Below are positions 1-6,446 of a stretch of 12,128 nt of DNA, piece after piece. A program made the translations under genes and the position numbers. Position 1 is the first letter of the stretch; every line of letters begins with the position of its first letter. The DNA is from Kiritimatiellia bacterium (GTDB taxonomy: Bacteria > Verrucomicrobiota > Kiritimatiellia > RFP12 > UBA1067), in the NCBI GenBank assembly GCA_017411125.1, contig JAFPNP010000274.1:1-12128 (forward strand), read 5' to 3'. The notes beneath the pieces are model-generated. The model searched no databases and had not been told where the DNA came from. It saw only the letters and a list, made by a program, of their open reading frames with translations.

Positions 1-891
1 ACCGGCGGTCTCGGCCTCCACTACGGCGGCGAGGGCATGGGATGCGCAGTGCTGCCGACGTCCGGCGGCAACACTGAGCGCCAGATAATGCTCATGCGCG
101 ATCTTGGCGTGACCGCGATCGCCTGCACGCCGTCCTATTTCCTGCGCATCATGGACGAGGCGAAGAAGCAGGGCGTCGACTTCCGCCGCGACACGAAGCT
201 CCGCCACGGCATTTTCGGCGCGGAGCCGTGGACTGACGAGATGCGCACGACGATCGAGCGCGAGACCGGCATAACGGCCCACGATATCTACGGCCTCACG
301 GAGATATCCGGGCCCGGCGTGGCGGGCGCCTGCCCCCACCGCACCGGCCTCCATATCTGGGAAGACCATTTCTACCCCGAGATAATCGACCCCGACACGC
401 TCGAGCCTCTGCCCGACGGAGAAGTCGGCGAGCTCGTGTTCACCACTATTTCTCGCTGCGGAACGCCGATGATCCGCTACCGCACGCGCGACCTTACGCG
501 GCTCCGCACGGAGAAGTGCCCGTGCGGGCGCACCATGCGCGTGATGGACCGCATATCCGCCCGTTCGGACGACATGCTCATCATCCACGGCGTCAACGTG
601 TTCCCGGGCCAGATAGAAGCCGGGCTGCTCCGCGTGCCTGAAGTCGCGCCGCACTACCAGATCGTGTTGGAATCCACCGACACACTCGATCGCTTCGAGA
701 TCAAGGTGGAAGTGACCGACGCGGCGTTCTCCGACGACATCCGCCACATGGAGAATCTGCGCAGGCGCGTGCTCGACGCGGTGAAGTCCATCATCGGCCT
801 CACGCCGAAGATAACGCTCGTGGAGCCGAACACGCTTCCGCGCTCCGAAGGCAAGATCAAGCGGGTAATCGACAACAGAAAGAAGGCATGA
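1..891 (+). CDS. paaK: Phenylacetate-CoA ligase (PaaK type), C-terminal part, 5' end outside window
   Basis: An ATP-dependent, AMP-forming ligase that activates phenylacetate or a related aryl acid to its CoA thioester in the cytoplasm. The frame is open from base 1, so the gene starts upstream; 296 residues are present out of about 430-440 usual for the family. Visible family motifs, numbered from the window start, are TGGLGLHYGGEGMG at 1-14 and SGGNTERQ at 21-28. Further on come the adenylate-binding IYGLTEISGP (bases about 286-315), YRTRDLT (bases 478-498), and the C-terminal lid with HGVNVFPGQIE (bases about 586-618). A CPCG motif precedes the lid. The stop TGA overlaps the ATG of the next gene, an ACT-domain protein, a pairing common for PaaK homologues in arylpyruvate/indolepyruvate degradation. 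The family is clear; the exact aryl substrate cannot be read from sequence. Confidence 0.93.
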   Translation, partial: TGGLGLHYGGEGMGCAVLPTSGGNTERQIMLMRDLGVTAIACTPSYFLRIMDEAKKQGVDFRRDTKLRHGIFGAEPWTDEMRTTIERETGITAHDIYGLTEISGPGVAGACPHRTGLHIWEDHFYPEIIDPDTLEPLPDGEVGELVFTTISRCGTPMIRYRTRDLTRLRTEKCPCGRTMRVMDRISARSDDMLIIHGVNVFPGQIEAGLLRVPEVAPHYQIVLESTDTLDRFEIKVEVTDAAFSDDIRHMENLRRRVLDAVKSIIGLTPKITLVEPNTLPRSEGKIKRVIDNRKKA

Positions 892-1331
892 CAATGTACA
901 TCAACCAGATATCGATCTTCCTGGAGAACCGTCCCGGCCAGCTCGCCGGCATCTGCCGCACGCTTGCGGACGCGGGAGTGTCCATCGTGACGCTTTCACT
1001 CGCCGACACCGCCGAGTTCGGCATCGTGCGCATGATCGTGAGCGATCACGCGAAGGCGAAAGAGGTGCTGAAGGCCGCCGGGCACGTGGCGAACGTGCGC
1101 GAGGTCGTGGCGGTCACGGTGCCGGACCGCCCCGGCGGCATGGCCGAGATCCTCGACGTGTTGGACGCGGCGAAGGTGGACATCGAATATTCGTATGCGT
1201 TCGCGTTCCACCACGGCGAAAAGGCCGTGCTCGTGTTCCGCTTCGACGACAACGAGAAGGCTTGCAGCGCGCTCGCCGCCGCCGGGCACGACGTGCTCGA
1301 CTTCAAGGCCGTCCTCGCAGAGGCGAAGTAG
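888..1331 (+). CDS. Tandem ACT-domain protein
   Basis: A 147-residue soluble protein that appears to consist only of two ACT domains, small ligand-binding modules that usually sense amino acids. Domain 1 covers about residues 4-70 (INQISIFLENRPGQLAGICR, the typical beta strand, N/D-RPG-L turn and helix). Domain 2 covers about 73-145 and repeats the pattern with VTVPDRPGGMAEILDVL. No catalytic domain, signal peptide or membrane segment is present. The ATG overlaps the paaK stop (ATGA), so translation is probably coupled; a second in-frame ATG two codons on (894) is an equally possible start. Stand-alone double-ACT proteins often lie beside paaK-like ligases, where they are thought to sense aromatic or branched-chain amino acids or their keto acids. 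That role is inference from context; only the fold assignment is firm. Confidence 0.85.
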   Translation: MTMYINQISIFLENRPGQLAGICRTLADAGVSIVTLSLADTAEFGIVRMIVSDHAKAKEVLKAAGHVANVREVVAVTVPDRPGGMAEILDVLDAAKVDIEYSYAFAFHHGEKAVLVFRFDDNEKACSALAAAGHDVLDFKAVLAEAK

Positions 1332-1342
1332 GCGGATTGCGG

Positions 1343-1360
1343 CCGGGTCTCCGCGCCCGG
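1343..1360 (+). terminator. GC-rich hairpin after the ACT gene, possible weak terminator
   Basis: CCGGG (1343-1347) can pair with CCCGG (1356-1360) across an 8-base loop, 11 bases after the ACT-protein stop, and is followed by only three T. It lies between two apparent transcription units, which fits a terminator, but the short stem and poor T-run make this weak. Confidence 0.25.
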
Positions 1361-1361
1361 T

Positions 1362-1390
1362 TTGCGCATCGGGCAAGTTTATGGTAAACT
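1362..1390 (+). promoter_or_regulatory. Putative sigma-70-type promoter for tig-clpP-clpX-panD-mnmA
   Basis: A -35-like TTGCGC (1362-1367) is separated by 17 bases from a -10-like TAAACT (1385-1390), which is preceded by GG. The same TTGCG...GG-TA-A-T layout recurs upstream of fba and upstream of the last gene, which raises confidence. An overlapping TATACG at 1390-1395 is an alternative -10 but has no suitably placed -35. Confidence 0.55.
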
Positions 1391-1421
1391 ATACGCTCAT
1401 TTTTCACAGAAAGGCAGAACG

Positions 1422-2720
1422 ATGAAGGTAGACAAGAAAGAAGCCAGCCCCTGCGTGCTGGAATTGACGATCAACGCGGACGCCGAGGATGTCAAGGACG
1501 TGTATCGCGAGGTGTTGCATATATTCGCCAACAACGCCGCCATTCCCGGCTTCCGCAAGGGCAAGATTCCGTTGCCTCTGCTCAAGCAGAAGTTCCATGA
1601 CGACATCACGAAAGAGTGCATGCAGCGCTGCTTCCAGAAGTTCCATCCGGAGGCGTTGAAGGAGGCGGGCGTCGCGCCTCTCGCTCTCGACGAGGTGAAG
1701 GACGTCAAGTTCTCGGCCGAATCCGGGTTCCAGTGTACGGCGGTCGTGGAAGTCGCGCCCAAGTTCGATCTGCCCAAGTACCAGAAGCTTGCCATCAAGG
1801 CAGGCGATACGTCCGTGACGGACGAGCAGGTTGCATCCGAGCTCGAGACGTACCGCCGCGCGTTCGCCAAGTACGACGACGCGAAGGAAGGCGCGACGGT
1901 CGCCGACGGCGATTTCGTGTGCTTCGACTACAGCGGAACGATGGGCGGCAAGCCGCTTTCCGAAGTCGTTCCCGACCAGAAGGCGATATGCGAAGGCTCC
2001 AATTTCTGGATCCAGCTGGAGGAAGGCCGTTTTCTGCCCGAAATACTGGAAGCCCTCAAGGGCATGAAGGCGGGCGAGACGAAGGAGGGCATAAAGGTCG
2101 CGTTCCCGAAGGACGCCGCTCCCGATCCGCTCAAGGGCAAGAAGGCCGAGTACAAGGTGACTTTGACGAGCTTCCGCAGCCGCACGCTTCCGGACGACGC
2201 CGGTTTCGTGGCGGCGGCCAAGGCTGAATCGATGGACGCACTCCGCGCCAGTTTCCGCCAGCGCATGGAGGAGCAGGCCAAGGCGTCCGAGTTGGCGAAC
2301 CGCAGGGACCAGGCCGTCGATCTGCTCCTGAAGAAGGCCGATTTCGACGTTCCGCCGTCGCTCGTGCGCCGCCAGATGCAGTCCTATCTGAGAGACCTCG
2401 AGCAGCGGGCGCGGTATTCCGGGCTGCCGGCCGACTATTTCGAGACGCACCGCGACGAAATCCTTGCCGACGCCGAAAACAATTCCGTCCGCCAGGTCCG
2501 TCTTTCCTACATTCTGCTCGGCATCGCGGAGAAGGAGGGGCTGGAGGCTACCGAGGAGGACGTGATGGCCGGCCTGGAGAAGATGGCGGCCGCGTCGAAC
2601 GGCAAGACCACCGCCGCAGATCTGCGCAGACAGGTGGAGGAAAACAACCACCTTGATGCGTTCAAGGAGCAGCTTGTGGCCGAGAAGGCGATGGACTTCG
2701 TCCTCGCCGCCGCCAAGTGA
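1422..2720 (+). CDS. tig: Trigger factor, ribosome-associated chaperone and prolyl isomerase
   Basis: Binds at the ribosomal exit tunnel, shields nascent chains and catalyses prolyl cis-trans isomerisation. At 432 residues the length is typical. The N-terminal ribosome-binding domain carries the signature IPGFRKGKIP, with GFRKGK at residues 43-48, the same numbering as in Escherichia coli. An FKBP-type domain lies at about 150-255 (GATVADGDFVCFDYSGTMGG onward, ending near FRSRTLP), followed by the helical C-terminal substrate cradle. I chose the ATG at 1422 because AGAAAGG (1408-1414) sits 7 bases ahead and the next residues (MKVDKKEA) begin the family homology. The frame stays open upstream to 1362, but that stretch holds the promoter. 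It heads the conserved tig-clpP-clpX gene order. clpP follows 20 bases after its stop. Confidence 0.95.
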   Translation: MKVDKKEASPCVLELTINADAEDVKDVYREVLHIFANNAAIPGFRKGKIPLPLLKQKFHDDITKECMQRCFQKFHPEALKEAGVAPLALDEVKDVKFSAESGFQCTAVVEVAPKFDLPKYQKLAIKAGDTSVTDEQVASELETYRRAFAKYDDAKEGATVADGDFVCFDYSGTMGGKPLSEVVPDQKAICEGSNFWIQLEEGRFLPEILEALKGMKAGETKEGIKVAFPKDAAPDPLKGKKAEYKVTLTSFRSRTLPDDAGFVAAAKAESMDALRASFRQRMEEQAKASELANRRDQAVDLLLKKADFDVPPSLVRRQMQSYLRDLEQRARYSGLPADYFETHRDEILADAENNSVRQVRLSYILLGIAEKEGLEATEEDVMAGLEKMAAASNGKTTAADLRRQVEENNHLDAFKEQLVAEKAMDFVLAAAK

Positions 2721-2740
2721 CGCCTCCCGGAGAAAGTGCA

Positions 2741-3343
2741 ATGGCACCAAAAGCATCGTATCTTGTGCCGATGGTCGTCGAGCAGACGTCACGCGGCGAA
2801 CGTTCATACGACATATACTCCCGCCTCCTGCAGGACCGCATCGTCCTGCTCGGGGGCGAGGTGACCGACGATTCGGCGAACTCCATCGTGGCGCAGCTTC
2901 TCTTCCTGCAGGCGCAGGACGCCAAAAAAGAGATTTCCATGTACATCAACTCGCCCGGCGGAAGCGTGACGGCGGGCCTTGCGATATACGACACGATGCA
3001 GTTCATCTCGTGTCCCGTCGCGACGTACTGCGTTGGCCAGGCCGCGTCCATGGGCGCGGTGCTGCTGACCGCCGGCGCGAAGGGCAAGAGGTACGCCCTC
3101 CCGAACGCGCGCATCATGATCCACCAGCCTTGGGGCGGCGCCGAGGGAAAGGCGAGCGACATCGAAATCACCGCGAGAGAGATTCTCCGCCTGAAGGAAA
3201 TCCTCAACCAGATACTCGCCTCCCACTCCGGCAAGAAGCTTGACGAGGTGGTGCGCGACACCGATCGCGATCACTTCATGAGCGCCCAGGAGGCCTGTTC
3301 CTGGGGCCTCATCGACAAGGTTCTGGATCCGAAGAAGGCGTAG
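2741..3343 (+). CDS. clpP: ATP-dependent Clp protease proteolytic subunit ClpP
   Basis: The serine peptidase subunit that forms the double-heptamer chamber fed by ClpX or ClpA. The 200-residue product carries the full catalytic triad: Ser103 in GQAASMGA, His128 in IHQPWGG, and Asp177 in DRDHFMSA. These are spaced exactly as Ser97/His122/Asp171 of E. coli ClpP. The N-terminal axial-loop sequence YLVPMVVEQTSRGER and the NSPGG motif (70-74) are present. The start at ATG 2741 has GGAGAAA (2729-2735) 5 bases ahead; an in-frame GTG at 2717, overlapping the tig stop, would add eight residues with no family match. ClpP is often made with a short propeptide, and here at most a few residues precede the mature region. 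clpX begins 5 bases after the stop, so the protease and its unfoldase are co-translated. Confidence 0.97.
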   Translation: MAPKASYLVPMVVEQTSRGERSYDIYSRLLQDRIVLLGGEVTDDSANSIVAQLLFLQAQDAKKEISMYINSPGGSVTAGLAIYDTMQFISCPVATYCVGQAASMGAVLLTAGAKGKRYALPNARIMIHQPWGGAEGKASDIEITAREILRLKEILNQILASHSGKKLDEVVRDTDRDHFMSAQEACSWGLIDKVLDPKKA

Positions 3344-3348
3344 GCGAC

Positions 3349-4656
3349 ATGGCGAGAAGGAAACGAGACGACGACGGGCAGGACATGGTCTGCTCGTTCT
3401 GCGGCCGCGGCATCGAAGAGGCGGTCGTCATTCCCGGGCCGAACAACGTGTGCATCTGCGACGACTGCGCGCGGCAGGTGATTTCGATCGCCGACGAAGC
3501 GCGTCGCCAGAGCGGTTTGCCGCGGGCGGGCGAAGAAGGGCGCAATGCGCCCGGAAAGCCCGCCGAGCCGGAGTCCATGGGGCCCGTGCCCGCGCCGCGC
3601 GAGATAAAGGACTTTCTCGACAAGTACGTCATCGGCCACGAGGCCACGAAGAAGATACTCTCCGTCGCCGTACACAACCACTACCGCCGTCTGGAGGCCT
3701 CCGCCGCAAAGGCGGTGAGCGGTCCGGAGTTCGCGGACGTGGAGATAGAGAAGTCCAACATCCTGCTCATCGGCCCGACGGGCTGCGGCAAGACGCTCTT
3801 CGCGCGTTCCCTCGCGAAGTTCCTCAAGGTGCCGTTCGCGATTGGCGACGCCACCACTCTCACGGAGGCGGGCTACGTTGGCGAAGACGTGGAGAACGTC
3901 GTCCGCTACCTTTGGCAGAACGCTAACGGCGACACGGCGAAGGCCGCGCGCGGAATAATATACATTGACGAGATCGACAAGATCGCCTCCAAGACGGACA
4001 ACGTCTCCATCACGCGTGACGTTTCCGGCGAAGGCGTGCAGCAGGCGCTGCTCAAGATTCTCGAAGGCACCGTCTGCCGCTTCCCGCCCAAGGGCGGGCG
4101 CAAGCATCCCGATCAGGAATATATCGAGGTGGACACTTCCAACATCCTGTTCATATGCGGAGGCGCGTTCGTGGGGCTCGACAAGATCATAGCCGAGCGC
4201 ACGGGAAAGTCCGTGATAGGCTTCGGCAAGGAAGGCGACGCGGCGCAAGCGCCGGCATCCGATTCCGCGTCCGCCGGAATATCGCCGCTGCTGGACGTGC
4301 GCCCGGAGGATCTGGTCAAGTTCGGCCTCATCCCCGAGTTCACCGGGCGTCTGCCCGTCGTCACCACGATGTCGGAACTCTCGGAGGACGATCTCGTGCG
4401 CGTGCTCACAGAGCCGAAGAACTGCCTTGTGAAGCAGTACCGCAAGCTTCTTGCGATGGACAATGTCGATCTCGAGTTCGCGCCGGACGCGCTTCGCGAG
4501 CTGGCGAAAGCCGCGCTCGCCCGCAAGACCGGCGCGCGTGGACTGCGCGCGGCGATGGAGCGCATCATGACTGACGTCATGTTCGAGGGCGCCGGCGGCA
4601 AGGCGTCCCGCAAGGTCGTCGTCACCGCCGAAATGGTGAAGGAAGGGCTGAAATGA
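3349..4656 (+). CDS. clpX: ATP-dependent Clp protease ATP-binding subunit ClpX
   Basis: A hexameric AAA+ unfoldase that recognises tagged substrates and threads them into ClpP. The 435-residue product is of family length. An N-terminal C4 zinc-binding domain uses Cys15, Cys18, Cys37 and Cys40. Walker A GPTGCGKT spans 142-149, pore-1 loop GYVGED 175-180, and Walker B IIYIDEID 203-210. GGRKHPDQE lies in the pore-2 region, the ClpP-docking loop has IGFG at 290-293, and sensor-2 GARGLR is near the C-terminus. All the features needed for a functional ClpXP partner are present. An Ala/Ser-rich stretch follows the docking loop (AAQAPASDSASAG), a usual spot for variable length. AAGG at 3335-3338 is the likely ribosome binding site. 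Its stop overlaps the start of panD by ATGA. Confidence 0.97.
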   Translation: MARRKRDDDGQDMVCSFCGRGIEEAVVIPGPNNVCICDDCARQVISIADEARRQSGLPRAGEEGRNAPGKPAEPESMGPVPAPREIKDFLDKYVIGHEATKKILSVAVHNHYRRLEASAAKAVSGPEFADVEIEKSNILLIGPTGCGKTLFARSLAKFLKVPFAIGDATTLTEAGYVGEDVENVVRYLWQNANGDTAKAARGIIYIDEIDKIASKTDNVSITRDVSGEGVQQALLKILEGTVCRFPPKGGRKHPDQEYIEVDTSNILFICGGAFVGLDKIIAERTGKSVIGFGKEGDAAQAPASDSASAGISPLLDVRPEDLVKFGLIPEFTGRLPVVTTMSELSEDDLVRVLTEPKNCLVKQYRKLLAMDNVDLEFAPDALRELAKAALARKTGARGLRAAMERIMTDVMFEGAGGKASRKVVVTAEMVKEGLK

Positions 4657-5018
4657 CAGTTACGCTGCTGCGGGCGAAACTCCACCGCATACACGTGACC
4701 GAGGCGTGCCTGGACTATGTCGGCTCGCTTACGGTCGATCCGGATTTCATGGAGGCCGTCGGTCTCTATCCGCACGAGAAGATTCTCTGCGCCAACGTCG
4801 AAAACGGCGAGCGCTTCGAGACTTATGCGATTCCCGGCGCGCGCGGATCGCGCGTGTGCTGCTTGAACGGCGCCGCCGCCCACAAAGGGAAGGTCGGCGA
4901 CAGGCTCATCGTCATGGCGTTCGGGCAGTTCACGCCCGACGAGGCCGCGAGCCACGAACCCAAAGTCCTTTTCTTCGGCAAGGACAACGTGCCAGTCCCA
5001 TCAGGGACGACGAAGTGA
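4653..5018 (+). CDS. panD: Aspartate 1-decarboxylase proenzyme
   Basis: A pyruvoyl-dependent decarboxylase that converts L-aspartate to beta-alanine for pantothenate and CoA synthesis. The 121-residue proenzyme carries the self-cleavage site Gly24-Ser25 in YVGSLTVD; cleavage turns Ser25 into the pyruvoyl cofactor. Lys9, Arg54, Thr57 and Tyr58 (ERFETYAIPG) fall at the same numbers as the active-site residues of E. coli PanD, and NGAAAHKGKVGD matches the conserved NGAAAR/H..GD segment. It overlaps clpX by four bases upstream and mnmA by four bases (GTGA) downstream, so it is translationally embedded between a proteolysis gene and a tRNA modification gene rather than lying with panB or panC. No panB/panC lies in the window. 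The acetyltransferase-like maturation factor PanZ of enterobacteria is not seen here. Confidence 0.95.
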   Translation: MTVTLLRAKLHRIHVTEACLDYVGSLTVDPDFMEAVGLYPHEKILCANVENGERFETYAIPGARGSRVCCLNGAAAHKGKVGDRLIVMAFGQFTPDEAASHEPKVLFFGKDNVPVPSGTTK

Positions 5019-6064
5019 AGGTAGCCGTAGGACTTTCGGGCGGCGTGGACTCGTCCGTCGCCGCGCTCCTGCTGAAGGAGGCGGGCCACGAAGTGGTCGG
5101 CGTCACCATGAAGCTGTGGCGCGAGGGGCGCTACAAGGGCGGAACGCGCGACGCGTGTTTCGGCGCGGGCGAGGTAATGGACGTCGCGCAGGCCGCCGCG
5201 CTTGCGGAACGTCTTGGAATCCCGTACCGCGCTATCGACTGCGCGGATGCATACGAGCGCGAGGTGCTCGGCTACTACCGCGAAACGGCGCTTTCGGGAC
5301 GCACGCCGAATCCGTGCGTCTTCTGCAACGCCCGCATGAAGTTCGGGCTGCTTCCCAAGCTCGCCCGCGAAAGCGGGCTTGAGTTCGACGCATTCGCAAC
5401 GGGACATTACGCCAGAATCGTCCGCCGCGACGGACGGTTCGCCGTGCAGCGGGCTTTTGACGCGGGCAAAGACCAAAGTTATTTCTTATATCGTCTTTCC
5501 CAGGAACAGCTTGCCAGCACGCTTTTCCCGCTCGGAGGGCTTACGAAGCGGGAAGTCCGCGCATATGCCCGCGAACATGGCCTTGAAATGGCGGACAAGC
5601 CGGATTCGCAGGATTTCTATTCCGGCGACACGGACGAGCTTATCGGCGTTTCGGACCGCGAGGGCGAAGTAGTGGACGAATCCGGGCGAGTTATCGGCCG
5701 GCACAGGGGTTATTGGCATTATACCATAGGGCAGCGGAAGGGGCTTGGCATCGCTTCGCCCAATCCTCTCTACGTGGTGCGCATCGACGCCTGCAGGAAC
5801 CGCGTCGTGCTTGGGGAACGCGCGTCGCTGACGACCGGATCGTTCCGCGTGGAGGACGTAAATTGGATGGCCAGCGCGGAAACAGGCGAACCGCTGACCT
5901 GTGGCGTCAAGATCCGCAGCACGGGCGACCCACGCGGCCCGGTCGTGTTCCAGAACGGCATCTGCACGGCGCCGGAGGGAATCTGCGGCGTGACGCCGGG
6001 CCAGTCCGCAGTATTCTACGGCGCAGACGGCGAAATTCTGTGCGGCGGCATTATCTGCGCATGA
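5015..6064 (+). CDS. mnmA: tRNA-specific 2-thiouridylase MnmA, CxxC variant lacking the second catalytic Cys
   Basis: Catalyses ATP-dependent thiolation of the wobble uridine (s2U34) in Lys, Glu and Gln tRNAs. The 349-residue product has the PP-loop SGGVDSS at 8-14, GRTPNPCVFCNARMKFG around 96-110, ATGHYARI, the KDQSYFLYRLSQEQL tRNA-recognition segment, and HYTIGQRKGLGI in the C-terminal beta-barrel region. The usual MnmA has an NPDxxCN motif and a second Cys in a D-S-x-x-I-C-F motif. Here the first site is Cys101-x-x-Cys104 and the second reads DSQDFY with Tyr202. An extra Cys48 (DACFG) lies after the first domain strand. This pattern may reflect the subgroup that binds an iron-sulfur cluster with three Cys, which is inference. 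The start is GTG 5015, overlapping the panD stop, with AGGGA at 5003-5007; upstream in-frame sequence is only a shadow of panD. Confidence 0.92.
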   Translation: MKVAVGLSGGVDSSVAALLLKEAGHEVVGVTMKLWREGRYKGGTRDACFGAGEVMDVAQAAALAERLGIPYRAIDCADAYEREVLGYYRETALSGRTPNPCVFCNARMKFGLLPKLARESGLEFDAFATGHYARIVRRDGRFAVQRAFDAGKDQSYFLYRLSQEQLASTLFPLGGLTKREVRAYAREHGLEMADKPDSQDFYSGDTDELIGVSDREGEVVDESGRVIGRHRGYWHYTIGQRKGLGIASPNPLYVVRIDACRNRVVLGERASLTTGSFRVEDVNWMASAETGEPLTCGVKIRSTGDPRGPVVFQNGICTAPEGICGVTPGQSAVFYGADGEILCGGIICA

Positions 6065-6106
6065 GCATAAAAGTGTCGCCCTATGCCCGCCGCTGGGTTT
6101 ATGGCA

Positions 6107-6270
6107 AAACCGTGGGCACGGATTGGCAAAACCGTGCCCACGAATTAGCAAAATCGTGCCCACGGTTTAGCGAAACCGTGCCCACGGTTTTCTCAATCCG
6201 TGCCCACGGTTTTCTTAAATCGTGCCCACGGTTTTCTTAAACCGTGCCCACGGTTTTGCCAGCCCGTGCC
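6107..6270. repeat. Tandem array of 22-base palindromic units
   Basis: The ten-base core CGTGCCCACG recurs with exact 22-base spacing at 6133, 6155, 6177, 6199, 6221 and 6243. An opposite-orientation core CGTGGGCACG begins at 6111 and a truncated CGTGCC at 6265. The best units (6173-6190 region and 6239-6256) extend to a perfect dyad AAACCGTG-CC-CACGGTTT with 8-base arms. Other copies differ by one or two arm bases. Linkers between dyads are 4 bases (mainly TCTT or variants of AGCA/GGCA). In units near 6177-6240 the hairpin is followed by TTTTCTT, so each unit resembles a small intrinsic terminator, and the symmetry allows it in both directions. Because 22 is not a multiple of 3, the translation changes frame each copy, which argues against coding. 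Function is unknown. Confidence 0.95.
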
Positions 6271-6362
6271 TTTGAAAAGCCAGAGTTCCGTCATCGCCGC
6301 CGCGTCGGCCTCGGTGATTTTGTCTTGCTTGGAATCGGGTAGTTATAGCAGATTTAATAATT

Positions 6363-6376
6363 CGCCTCAAGAGGCG
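6363..6376. promoter_or_regulatory. Inverted repeat CGCCTC-AA-GAGGCG, possible operator
   Basis: A perfect six-base inverted repeat with a 2-base centre lies 3 bases upstream of the fba -35 element. The position suits an activator or repressor site controlling fba, or a small hairpin ending upstream transcription (no T-run follows). The symmetry is seen; regulation is inferred. Confidence 0.45.
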
Positions 6377-6379
6377 TAC

Positions 6380-6408
6380 TTGCGTTTGCGCGGTCGTCGT
6401 GGTATAAT
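6380..6408 (+). promoter_or_regulatory. Promoter for the fba operon
   Basis: TTGCGT (6380-6385), 17 bases, then a perfect TATAAT (6403-6408) preceded by GG. Transcription would start near 6415, leaving a leader of about 32 bases before the fba ATG. The AT-rich stretch upstream could act as an UP element. Confidence 0.8.
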
Positions 6409-6446
6409 ACGCATTGATTTTCCCAATGAAAGGAAAAAAAGGAAAC

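Larger units (their letters stand above)
6065..6446. other. 382-base intergenic region between mnmA and fba
   Basis: I see no convincing gene here. From mnmA outward it contains about 40 bases without recognised signals, the 22-base palindrome array (6107-6270), and about 70 bases of GC-rich sequence whose minus strand is open in one frame (see findings). A locally AT-rich stretch (about 6340-6362), the inverted repeat at 6363-6376, the fba promoter and a leader of roughly 30 bases complete it. It separates the tig-mnmA operon from the fba operon. Confidence 0.8.

Noticed and set aside
2717..2740. GTG at 2717 overlapping the tig stop as the clpP start
   Set aside because: The ATG at 2741 has a better ribosome binding site (GGAGAAA), and the extra eight residues do not match ClpP N-termini.
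1404..2807. Long open frame of 467 codons on the minus strand across tig
   Set aside because: It is antisense to the clearly homologous trigger factor gene and arises from high GC at third positions; no domain or ribosome binding site supports it.
6107..6270. CRISPR array
   Set aside because: The units abut with 4-base linkers and have no unique spacers of 25-40 bases; no cas genes are nearby.
6065..6446. tRNA, rRNA or riboswitch in the mnmA-fba gap
   Set aside because: I could find no cloverleaf, TTCGA-type T-loop or known riboswitch core; the only structure is the palindrome array and the short inverted repeat.
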